Below are positions 40,731-50,645 of a DNA stretch of 64,000 nt, piece by piece (within the stretch, counting starts at the first letter, position 1; every line of letters begins with the position of its first letter). A model generated the notes under the pieces. It was given only the letters and a program-made list of their open reading frames with translations, was not told the origin of the DNA and made no database searches. The stretch covers positions 17,554,732 to 17,618,731 of the forward strand of contig NW_004454170.1 of NCBI RefSeq assembly GCF_000283155.1, in the 5' to 3' direction. The position numbers and the translations under genes were made by a program. This DNA is from Ceratotherium simum simum. Lineage: Eukaryota; Chordata; Mammalia; Perissodactyla; Rhinocerotidae.

Positions 40731-40904
40731 GGTATTTGTTGCAGGGGCCTCACATAGCCAACCACAAGATACGTCCATGCTCTTTTCACTAAGTGCAGCC
40801 CTTGGCAGAACCAACCTACTCCCCAAGTCCTCCAAGCCCCACCACACTCCAGGCAGGACCATGCCGCCTCTGGCTCCATGCTCCCCTGGACCTCGGAACT
40901 TCTT

Positions 40905-42899
40905 TTTTGTTTTTAATTATTTTATTGAGGTCATATTGGTTTATAACATTGTGTAAATTTCAGGTGTACATTATCACATATCAGTTTTTGTATGGACTGC
41001 ATCGTGTTCACCACCAATAGTCTAGTTTTTATCTGTCACTATACACATGTGCCTCTTTCGCCCTTCCCCTACCCACTTCTCCTCCAGTTACCACTAATCT
41101 GTTCTTCTCATTCATGTGTTTGTTTATCTTATGAGTGAAATCATATGCTGTTTGTCTTTGTCTAGTTATTTCACTTAGCATAATACCCTCAAGGTCCATC
41201 CATGTTGTCACAAATGGCACAATTTTGTCCTTTTTTATGGCTGAGTAGTATTCCATTGTATATATATACCATATCTTCTTTATCCATTCATCCATTGATG
41301 GGCAGTTGCATTTGCTTCCATGTCTTGGCTATTGTGAATAATGCTACAGTGAATATAGGGATGCATAAGTCTCTTCGAATTGTTGATTTCATGTTCTTTG
41401 GACAAATACCTAGTGAGAGATTAGTGAGATATCTAGATTAGATATTAGTGAGATAACTGGATTGTATGGTATTTCTATTTTTAATTTTCTGAGAAATCTC
41501 AATACTGTTTTCCACAGTGGCTGCACCAGTTTGCATTCCCACCAGCATTGTATGAGGGTTCCCTTTTCTCCACATCCTCTCCAAAATTTGTTATTTCTTG
41601 TCTTATTAATTATAGCCATTCTGAAGGGTGAAGGTGATATCTCATTGTAGTTTTGATTTGCATTTCTCTAATAATTAATGATATTGAACATCTTTTCATG
41701 TGCCTGTTGGCCATCTGTATATCTTCTTTGGAAAAATGTCTATTCATATCCTCTGCCTATTTTTTGATCAGGTTGTGTTTTTGTTGTTGAGTTGTATGAG
41801 TTCTTTATATACTTTGGAAGTTAACCCCTTGTTGGATATATGATTTGCAAATATTTTCTCCCAGTTGGTGGGTTGTGTTTTCGTTTTGTTAATGGTTTCC
41901 TTTGCCTTGAAGAAGCTTTTTAGTCTGACGTAGTCCCATTTGTTTATTTTTTCTTTTGTTTCCCTTGCCTGAGTAGACGTGGTATTTGAAAAGATACTGC
42001 TAAGGCTGATGTCAAAGAGTGTACTGCCTATATTTTCTTCTAGGAGCTTTATGGTTTCAGGTCTTACATTCAAGCCTTTAATCCATTTTGAGTTAATTTT
42101 TGTGTATAGTGTAAGATAATGGTCTACTTTCATTCTTTTCCACGTAGCTGTCCAGTCTTCCAAATACCATTTATTGAAGAGACTTTCCTTTCTCTATTGT
42201 ATGTTCTTGGCTCCTTTGTCGAAGATGAGCTGTCCATAGATACATAGTTTTATTTCTGGGCTTTCAAATCTGTTCCATTGATCTGTGTGTCTGTTTTTGT
42301 GCCAGTACCATGCTGTTTTGACTACTATAGCTTTGTAGTATTTTTTGAAGTCAGGGAGTGTGACACCTCCAGCTTTGTTCTTTTTTCTCAGGATTGCTTT
42401 TGCTATTTGTGGTCTTTTGTTGTTCCATATAAATTTTAAGATTCTCTGTTCTATTTCCATGAAGAACGTCACTGGGATTCTGATTGGGATTGCATTCAAT
42501 ATGTAGATTGCTTTAGGTAATATGTACATTTTTAACTACGTTTATTCTTCCAATCCATGAGCATCAAATATCTTTCCATTTCTTTACGTCTTCTTCAATT
42601 TCTTTCAATAACGTTTATAGTTTTCAGCGTATAGGTCTTTCACCTCCTTGGTTAAATCTATTCCTAGACATTTTATTCTTTTTGTTGTGATTATAAATGG
42701 GATTGCATTCTTGACTTCTCTTTCTGCTAGTTGGGTATTAGTGGATAGAAATGCAACTGATTTTTGTAAGTTGATTTTGTACCCTGCAACTTCGCTGTAG
42801 TTGTTGATTATTTCTAATAGTTTTATGGTGGATTCTTTAGGGTTTTCTATATATAGAATCATGTCATTGGCAAACAGCGGTATTTTCTTTTCTTTCATC
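40905..42899 (-). repeat. 5'-truncated L1, reverse orientation
   Basis: On the minus strand this is about 2 kb of L1 ORF2 C-terminal half and 3' UTR. Recognisable protein segments are [67 protein letters not shown] and IYTMEYYSAIKKD. The frame is broken into at least five pieces. The 3' end reads TAATTATTTTATTGAGGTC on the plus strand, followed leftward by a degenerate T-rich tail. The FADD catalytic box reads FAND. It has the same orientation as CACNA1E and cannot encode an active enzyme. Clear target duplications were not found. Confidence 0.93.
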
Positions 42900-43149
42900 C
42901 TGTGCAGGAGGGCTATCGGCTGGGCCTTTAGCTGATGCTCATTGGCCTTTAGCTGCTTCCTAACTCCCAGTGTTCAAATTGTCCTTAAGGGCAGGAATTA
43001 CAATTTGGTTCCCTTTTCCATCTGTTAGAAGCAGGAGCAATGGGATTCTTAGGAAGAAAAGATAATTGAGGAAAAGGGCCTTGCTCTGTGCTCCCATAAT
43101 TCTGTGCCCACCACCATCACTGCCCTTACCACAATCCTAGAGAAATTCT

Positions 43150-43300
43150 CTGTTTTCTCATCTGCCTCCCCTACGAGCTCTGAAACACTTCAAAGAGAGA
43201 TACTGTCTTCCTCATCTCTATGTCCCTCACACCTAATCCAGGGTCTGGCAAGTAAGAGGTGCTCAATGGATGCTTGATGGATCAAACTGCACTGATGAAA
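43150..43300 (+). repeat. L2 3' end fragment
   Basis: CATCTCTATGTCCCTCACACC, AGGGTCTGGCAAGTAAGAGG and TGCTCAATGGATGCTTGATG resemble the L2 tail. Confidence 0.6.
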
Positions 43301-43834
43301 GTAATGAATGTGTTGACGCAGAGATCAAACAAACAGAAATACCACAGAAATCCTAGAACTTACAGATGAAAAGAGCAGGTAGCACAGCTGGGGATGCTAC
43401 TTAACCACACGTCTGTTTGGGCATACAGGAGTGTACTGGAAATCTGTCCTCAAGCATTTTAGAGTCTATGAGGATCTTCCAATGTACTTCTAAGACTCCT
43501 GCTCCCAAGCACATCCCATAGGACAGGATCTGCCCAGTCTTCAGCAGGAGAGTTAGACAGAGATGGAGGGAAGGGAGAAGACTCAAAATTGAAAGACCTG
43601 CCTCCTGGCAAAACCCAAATACTAAAGAGTAAACAGCTCAGTACAACTCTAGGCCTCCTCGGATGTAGCAGGCCCCATGCAGGAGGCTAGAGGAAAGTGA
43701 AGAGCAGGAACACGCCCGGCCCTCAGCCCAGTGGAAGGAGACAGACACAGAAATGAAATCATTATAATTCACCGCGCAGAGGGTCATAACAGAGGTGTCT
43801 ACAAAGTGCCATGAGAATGGAAAACACTACAGTG
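43301..43834. other. Unassigned intronic stretch
   Basis: About 530 bp with no recognised repeat or gene. Confidence 0.4.
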
Positions 43835-44055
43835 ACAAATACAGTGCTTTCTACCTGCTAGCATTTTCAGATATGTTATCTCATTAAATCTTCAAAAATA
43901 TCCTGATAGTCCTATTGTCTCCACTTCATAGAAGAAGAAATTGAGGCTCAGAAAAAATTAAATTGCTAATAAATGGCAAGACCAGGAGTTAAAGTAAGCT
44001 CTCTTGTAATATCAAAGCCAATCCTTTTCCGACTCCGTCATTATGCCATGCAACG
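43835..44055 (-). repeat. MIR SINE, reverse orientation
   Basis: TTATCTCATTAAATCTTC, CTCCACTTCATAGAAGAAG, AAATTGAGGCTCAG and AAATGGCAAGACCAGGAG are the reverse complement of MIR. Confidence 0.85.
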
Positions 44056-45524
44056 TCTTCTCAGTACTGGGCAGTTCCACTGACCACTGACCAGCAAGGT
44101 CTGAGGCTCCCCGTGCCTCGAGTGATGACCGCTGCAGTATCTACATATATGCACATGAAGAGACACCAGCGCTACAAAATCAGAGTGAGGCCACTGAAGA
44201 TAACTCCAATTCTGAGTTAATAAAAGCCTATGCTCTCCACTGTCCCAAGAGCCACATGCATGAGCTCTTCAGAAGCAGAAGCTGTGTTTTCCATTACTTT
44301 TGTCACTATGAGCACAGAGCCTGGTGGGGAGCTCTGTACACAGAGGGGTGCTTAATTACTACTTTACCCCCAAAGCAGAGGATAGTCAGAGAGCGAACAC
44401 AAACCTCAGACCACCACCAGCACAGACGCAGTGTTCCACGCACTGTAACTGTTCAAAAACTGTTTCCTGACAGATGTCATGGCTCAGCCCTACCTCTAAT
44501 GTTTTTGCTTTTAGTTGTCAGCAGGTAAGAAGAGAAGAGGCTGATGGGATCCTGAGGGTGTGGCACGACCGGCACGACCTGGGCACAGCCGAGCAGACAA
44601 TGGAGGTGATGCTCTGGGCGACTCAACCAAATGGTCTCTCCCCAAGTCAGTCACCAAAGATTTCTTCAACCCTGCATTCCTTCTGACCTTGGGGTTTTGC
44701 GTCAGCCTCCTTGTCAATCCAGGTCCAACAGTCTCCTTCCCCAGGTGTATTTCACTGTATACTTCCATGGCTGGAAATACCCTGAAGCATTATACAAATA
44801 TTACACTAAAAATTATGCATTGCTTCTCTGAAATTCAAATTTAACTAGTCATCCTGTACTTTTATTTGCTAAACCTGGCAACTCTACTTAAGTGGTGACC
44901 AGAAACGACCAGGTAAAGAGCTTCCCTCTCAGTTGCTGCCCCAGCCCTAAACAAATGTGCCGGTTCTCTTTGGAGAAGAGACACAAGCCAGGAGTCTCTT
45001 AGTATTAGGCCCAGGATTCTCTCCTGAGTTCTAGAGATTATCTGTTTTGTCTCCAGCCATATAAATCCCAAGGGAGAACCTCATTAGCATTTGAAAGGCA
45101 AGTTGTTCATATCTGTGCAAAAAGGCTGATTCACACTAGCAAAGACTGTCAGGTGTTTAACCAGCCCATGTTACGAGGAAACTATGAGGAAGCAGGAGGG
45201 ACCTAATTCGATTGGATTCCCAACCCAGAGGAGCCAGGATATCATTTCCATGGGTAGTCAACATAAACAAGTTGCTGTATCCACTTAAAAGTGTTCCATA
45301 CGTGGTTGGTTCCTTCTCTTTGACTATCTTGCCTCCAATGAGGCACCAAAGTCTATCATCTCCTTCCTTTAACACATCTCTTGGATTCATCTCTTATTCT
45401 ACAGCTTCCCTCTTGCCCAGAATGCCCCTCCCTTGCCTTTTCTCCTCTGCCTAAATAATATGATCTAGACTTCGGGGCCCAGATGACATTTAACCTGTCC
45501 TTGGAAAAGGGACCTGAACTACGA
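44056..45524. other. Unassigned intronic stretch of 1.5 kb
   Basis: No repeat was recognised. Overlapping short frames on both strands near 44.5-44.8 kb have no recognisable product. Confidence 0.4.
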
Positions 45525-45735
45525 CTCTGAGAAAGTAGTTAAGCACATGCTCTCCAGTCATACTTGCTGGTTTCAGATACCAGTTCCATCACTCACTCGA
45601 GCTGTCTGCCTTATACAGTTGTCTCTCTGATATAGTTTTCTTATCCATAAAAAAAGACAGTGTCTTCCTAAGAGGGTTGATCTAAGGATTAAAAGAGATA
45701 ATGCTTGTAAAGTTCTTCACATAGTGTTGATTTAC
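45525..45735 (+). repeat. MIR SINE
   Basis: GTAGTTAAGCACATGCTCTCC, CTTATCCATAAAAAAAGAC, AGAGGGTTGATCTAAGG and GCTTGTAAAGTTCTTCACATAG follow the MIR order with heavy decay. Confidence 0.75.
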
Positions 45736-45886
45736 CACGTAGAGTTCCTGGTTCTAAGCAAGAGAAACTGATTTTAGCTTCCTTAAACAAAATAAAACAA
45801 AAGTATATTGAGAAGATACCAGGGGTTCACAGAATTGGAGGGTATTGGAAGACCAGGCTGGGAAAAGAGGAAAGCAGAAATCTTGG

Positions 45887-46375
45887 TGTAGTAGGCTGAA
45901 TAATGCCCCCAAAGATATCCAGGTTCTAATCCCTGGAACCTGTGAATGTTACCCAATATGGCAAAAGGGACTTTGCAGATGTGATTAAGGATTTTGAGAT
46001 GGGAAGATTATTCTGGATTATCTAGGTGGGCCCTAAATGCAATCACAAGTACCCTTATAAGAAGGAGGCACAGGAAGATTTGGCTAGAAAGAAGGCGGCA
46101 ATGTGAGGACTAAAGCAAGATGCTATGCTGCTGGCCTTAAAGATGGAGGAAGGGCCCAAGAGCCAAAGAACACAAGGAATGCAGCTCTAGAAGCAGGAAT
46201 GGCAAAGAAATGAATTTTCTCTTAAAGCCTCAGGTGGGAGCACAGTCCCACTGATACCTTGATTTTGGCTCAGTGAAATTGATTGTGGATTTCTGACCTC
46301 CAGAATGGTAAGAAAATTACTTTAAGCCACCAGGTTTGTGGGAATTTGTTATAGTAGCAATAGGAAACTAATACA
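45887..46375 (+). mobile_element. Solo MaLR (MLT1-type) LTR, 489 bp
   Basis: The LTR begins TGTAGTAGGCTGAATAATGC and includes GGCAAAAGGGACTTTGCAG, GTGGGCCCTAAATGCAATC and ACCCTTATAAGAAGG (promoter-like TATAA). It ends TTGTTATAGTAGCAATAGG then AAACTAATACA. It has TG and CA ends and a perfect 5-bp duplication, CTTGG, at 45882-45886 and 46376-46380. No internal retroviral genes are present, so it is a solo LTR. It is antisense to CACNA1E. The exact subfamily was not determined. Confidence 0.92.
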
Positions 46376-46835
46376 CTTGGCAAAGGTCAGAGAATCCAGG
46401 AAATTCGACTCTTGGGCCACGGTGGATACTGCTAGGAATATATCTGCCAACTGTACTAATGTCATAGTGTCAGTAGCTTAAAGGTCATGGGGAAACAAGC
46501 ATGTGGTTGAGCTTAAGTCACACATCCCCCTACTCCCGCCTCTGGCCGCACTGGAACAGTCCTCCATCACTTCCAAGGTGAGCAAGACCCCCACCAAGAG
46601 CACAAGCATAAAAGCTTCCCCCAAAAGGGAGATCAGGGGCCATCATGGAAGCGGGATGTGGGATAGCTAAAAAAACAATAATGTCTACTACAGCCCAGCT
46701 CATAGACAATACTTAATAAATAAGTATTGTAAAGGAAGAAGAGAAAGAATATATCTGTTTTCTTATCTATAAAATGAAGTGGTCAGATAGAGTGCCCTCT
46801 CGGACTCCTTCAGCTCTAAGACTCAGTGAGCCAAA
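46376..46835. other. Unassigned stretch with a MIR-like tail
   Basis: Positions 46755-46822 contain TTTCTTATCTATAAAATGAAG and CTCCTTCAGCTCTAAG, like the 3' part of a MIR-related SINE. The rest is unassigned. Confidence 0.4.
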
Positions 46836-46870
46836 GCCTGCCCAGATGGTGCTGCAATCCGGCAGCTCTT

Positions 46871-47116
46871 TTTTTTTTTTTTTTTTTTGTGAGGAAGATC
46901 AGCCCTGAGCTAACACCCATGCCAATCCTCCTCTTTTTGCTGAGGAAGACTGGCCCTGAGCTAACATCCATGCTCATCTTCCTCCACTTTATGTGGGACG
47001 CCTCCACAGCATGGCCTGACAAGCGGTGCGTCTGCGTGCGCCAGGGATCCGAACCCGGGCCGCCAGCAGCAGAGCACACGCTCTTAACTGCTAAGCCACG
47101 GGGCTGGCCCTGAGTT
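46871..47116 (-). repeat. ERE SINE, reverse orientation
   Basis: A poly-T start is followed by GTGAGGAAGATCAGCCCTG, GAGCTAACATCCATGC, TGTGGGACGCCTCC and the reversed B box GATCCGAACCCGGGCC. It ends GCCACGGGGCTGGCCC. The 11-bp duplication CGGCAGCTCTT lies at 46860-46870 and 47117-47127. Confidence 0.95.
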
Positions 47117-47127
47117 CGGCAGCTCTT

Positions 47128-47858
47128 ACCCATCTCCCCTTTCTCTGAACATCCAGAGAGTGGCACAACATTTAACACCTGATTGCATAGTGTTCTTGTA
47201 TCTTAGAACAAAAGTCTGATGTTAATGATAATTAGCTGGATCCTCATAACTCAGTTCAAAGCCAGCTCCTTGATGGCAGAAACTGCCTTTCACATATCCA
47301 TCTACTATGGCCCCTTCCCTAACAATATGCAACCAGTGGTGCCCAGGAAACACCCTTGACTCAGGGATAAACGAGTGTTAACACACCCTCATTGGGGCAG
47401 ATTGGCCGGACTTGCCCATGGAGCTGTGAATAAGCCCGCAGGCATCTATATAATTGGATATCCAAACTGAGGAAGGTTTAACCATGTGTGCAAATAATAA
47501 TGACCTATCAAAAATCTACTGAATTACACATAATGTTTGGCTCTCCATTTCTTTTAAATAAATTACTGAAAGTGTGATTTGATTTAGGAATCAATTTCTG
47601 AAGACTTAACTTCATTTTATCAACTTCAAAAAGTCCCTGTGTATTAAATTGTTTACATAGAGATAAAGCCCTCCCCAAAATTCAGACCAAAATAAATTTG
47701 AGGGAGGAGGATGAGGCTGGGAAAGGGAAAATAGATGTCACACCCAGCCCAGTTGCCAGTCTCTGCAAGCTGCCTCCTCTTCCTCCCCAGCCCCTTGCTG
47801 GGGCCCCTTGATCCCATGCAGGTTTAGCTCCATCCCAGAGCCCAGAAGCCTCTATAAT
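47128..47858. other. Unassigned intronic stretch
   Basis: About 730 bp with nothing recognised. Confidence 0.4.
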
Positions 47859-47859
47859 C

Positions 47860-48285
47860 TACTAATACTTATTGAGTGTATGCTATGCAGCAGGCACTGG
47901 AGATGGTGGCTGTCCTCATGAAACTTAACAAAGGAGACAGACATTAAATAGATCACAATTATAGGAAGTGGAAGGTCAGCCAAGGAAGGCTCTCCTGTGG
48001 AAACGGCATATGAGGTCAAAGGTCTTCACCTTTGTAGACCAGAGAAAGCAATGTGAGAAGAGCACCCCAGATGCAGGAAAAGGCATGCACAGAAGGCTCA
48101 GAGGCAGAAAGGAGACTGGCATACTTGAAAAATTCAAACAAGCGCTGGTGTGGCTGGAACCTAGTGATTCAGGGAAGAATGGAGAGTGGAGAGGCTGGAA
48201 AATATCAAACCAAGAGGACTTTATAGGCTATGTTAGAGGTTTGGACCAAGCCTGGCGTTCAAAAGCTCCAGGCTCACATTTGGTA
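47860..48285 (-). repeat. L2 LINE relic, reverse orientation
   Basis: CTAATACTTATTGAGTGTATGC, AGGCACTGGAGATGG and TCCTCATGAAACTTAAC are the reversed L2 tail. GAAAAGGCATGCACAG, GTGGCTGGAACCTAG and AGAGGACTTTATAGG continue it. Confidence 0.75.
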
Positions 48286-48365
48286 ACGGAACATCAGGTC
48301 ACCCACACTGCCACTCTGAGCTCCAGAGAATTTCCCCTGCTTTAACCATTGGTCTCTCACCTTCT

Positions 48366-48387
48366 CCCCAGCCCCAGCCCCAGCCCC
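48366..48387 (-). other. G-quadruplex motif (four G4 runs) on the gene-sense strand
   Basis: The plus strand has four CCCC runs at 48366-48369, 48372-48375, 48378-48381 and 48384-48387, each separated by AG. The minus strand therefore reads four GGGG runs with two-base CT loops. This is a canonical quadruplex pattern in the strand that matches CACNA1E pre-mRNA. Confidence 0.9.
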
Positions 48388-48698
48388 AGCTGCAATAATT
48401 GAGTGTCTGCCTTGGTCTCTGTACCTGAAGTACTGACGCCTTCCAGCCCCACAGGCCGCTGCTGCTTGCCTCCCCTACAGTAATCTTCCCTGACAACAGA
48501 GATAACCTATGGTCATGCCAGCGGGGGAGGCTGGGCCCCAGAAGGTGAATCTAGACTAGTCCAAGCACATCACCCATTATCCTGAGTACTGACCGGTTGA
48601 GGAACGGGCAGGTGATGGAACTCAGGACTTTGAGTTTAAGGGAAAATATGCTACAGGACATTTCAATTGACCCATGTTCTTAGAGCAAAAGTAAAAGC
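48388..48698. other. Unassigned intronic stretch
   Basis: About 300 bp with nothing recognised. Confidence 0.4.
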
Positions 48699-48706
48699 AT
48701 GTAAAG

Positions 48707-48948
48707 CAATGATTTTCAAACCTTTTTTGACCATAGCCTACAGTAGGAAATATATTTTGCATCACAAGCCAGGGTGCATATACATACATAATTATACAAT
48801 GCTTCATAAAATAATACTTACTCTTTCTACATGTGATATACCGGCTCTTCAATTCTTCCCTTCTATCTTTTGTTTAATGCTGGTTGCAACCAACTGAAGT
48901 GATTTCATGACCCTCTAATGGGGTTGACCCACAGTTTGAAAAACCCAG
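48707..48948 (+). mobile_element. Non-autonomous hAT DNA transposon, 242 bp
   Basis: The 5' end CAATGATTTTCAAAC and the 3' end GTTTGAAAAACCCAG form imperfect terminal inverted repeats. Inside are TTTTTTGACCATAGCC, CTTACTCTTTCTACATGTG and GGTTGACCCACAG. An 8-bp duplication with one difference, ATGTAAAG at 48699-48706 and ATGTAGAG at 48949-48956, is the expected hAT signature. No transposase gene is present. Confidence 0.88.
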
Positions 48949-48956
48949 ATGTAGAG

Positions 48957-49714
48957 AGCAGACAACATACATGCTTGTTCTCTCTAAGGAGACTGTTCTA
49001 AAGAGGACAAGATGGGCCAACATGAACTGCTGTTTTCATAGCCCCATGTGGCTTCTCAGTGTTTTCCCAGAATGATGAAACAGTTTGCCTTGAAAGGTGT
49101 TGCGCTTTTCCAAGGACGGTAGACACAGCATTCCAGGAGAGACCCTGTTCCCTCCTATGGTACTCAAAGTAGCAACAGCATCTGGCTGTCCTCCAGAACA
49201 GGCAGTCTTAAAGAGCTCAGATATGCACCCACTAACTTCAAAAACGTCGAGAGGCAGCTGTTGGTTTCTGGTTTGTTTTTTCGGTTGGTTGTTTCTGTTT
49301 GTTTTGTGCGCTGTGTGTGTGGATTTTTTGGCTTGGGCCTGAGTTAATTTGCAGCCAAAGTGGAACATGCACTTTATTCTAAGCCCACAGACAATATATG
49401 GTAGCCAGGAAGCCCTAATATTTCTTAAGAGGAGGGGAAAGAGGGTGGGGTCAAGTTGCCCCTTTCTCGTAGGGAAGATCTGTGCCATTTCCAGGAGGGA
49501 ACAAGTGGTTCTGTATCTAACAAAGGTAAGGCAACCCTTTCTGGAATTTAAAATGGGGTTCCTAATTAAGTTTCCTAAGAATCTTAGAGGATATGAAGTG
49601 GTCCCAAAATATGCCTTCTGATGAGCAGAAAAATCATGGCCTACAAATTCTCTTTCCTTTCCCACCAAAAGAAAGTTCACCATTCAAACCATGTCACACA
49701 AAGGAGAGGAGGTT
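48957..49714. other. Unassigned intronic stretch with long chance frames
   Basis: A 215-codon frame runs on the minus strand (49036-49683), and two frames of 81 and 90 codons run on the plus strand. I see no domain, no signal peptide and no supporting splice or start context. A GT/T-rich patch lies at 49262-49328. Confidence 0.4.
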
Positions 49715-49715
49715 A

Positions 49716-49924
49716 TATTGATGCTTGATACTAGATAATTCTTTGTTGTGGGGAGCTGTCCTGTGCATTTTAGGATGTTTAGCAGCATCCCTGGCCTCTA
49801 CACACTAGGGCCAGTAGCAACCCCTCCTCCAAACCCCACATCCCCAGGTTATTACAGCCAAAAATGTCTCTAGACATTATCACATGTCCTCTGGAGGGCA
49901 CCCCTGGTTGAGAAGTACTACTAG
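49716..49924 (-). repeat. MER20 DNA element, reverse orientation
   Basis: GATAATTCTTTGTTGTGGGG, AGCTGTCCTGTGCATTTTAG, GATGTTTAGCAGCATCCCTGG and GTCTCTAGACATTATCAC followed by CTGGTTGAGAAGTACT match antisense MER20. Confidence 0.9.
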
Positions 49925-50474
49925 AGGAGAACCTCTCAGAGAGCAGTTCCTTCAAACTGAGCAATAGCCTGTTTAAAGACAAAAGTATGTGTTTCACAAC
50001 TAATCTCTTTCCACTCTGGGAGAAATACACACAGCCTCTTCTCAGGCAGAAATGAAGAGGTTGCCAGGATGGCCCTCAGCCACAAGTCAGTTTTGAGGGA
50101 CCGCCAGCATTGATGAAAATGCCCTTCTGCCTTCTTTAAACATCTCCTAGGGGCTGCATGAAGCTTAACCCCAATGTGTCTCCAAAGGAAGCCTTAATTC
50201 AAAAGAAAAGTTTCCCCAAATGACACAAGGTAAGGAACACAGAAACATATCAAGGAGGTTTTATTTGCTTAACCTCTGTAATGGAAACAAAGGTCAAATT
50301 CCTATCAATGGTCCTGGGTTTCTTTCTTTTTTATGAAAAAGTCCCTGATTATTCACTCAGACACAGCGAGGAGAAATGCCAAGCAATGGGTAGAAACTCC
50401 ATGAGTGTCATTCAGGTCCAGGTGATGATGATGATGATGATAAAAAGAAAAATACCTCATTGTTGTCTCAGTTT
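49925..50474. other. Unassigned stretch with a GAT microsatellite
   Basis: Six to seven GAT units lie at 50422-50442. Nothing else was recognised. Confidence 0.5.
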
Positions 50475-50645
50475 ACAAAGCCCTGTTCCATAGAAATACC
50501 ATTACCCTCCATTTTATAAGTTTGAGAATTAAGGCTCAGAGAGAGAGAAATTGGCTAGCCCAAGGTCACTGAGATAGTAAATGGTCAAACTGAGACTCAA
50601 ACCCAGAAATTTAGATTCCAAATTTGGAGCGCTTTTCACAGCTGC
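50475..50645 (-). repeat. MIR SINE, reverse orientation
   Basis: CATTTTATAAGTTTGAG, AATTAAGGCTCAGAGAG, AGCCCAAGGTCACTGAGATAG and CAAACCCAGAAATTTAG are the reverse complement of MIR. Confidence 0.88.

Noticed and set aside
49036..49683. 215-codon open frame on the minus strand
   Set aside because: The product has no domain I recognise, is locally biased (a run of K, T, N and Q from a GTTT-rich tract) and is overlapped by open frames on the other strand. There is no supporting splice or promoter context.
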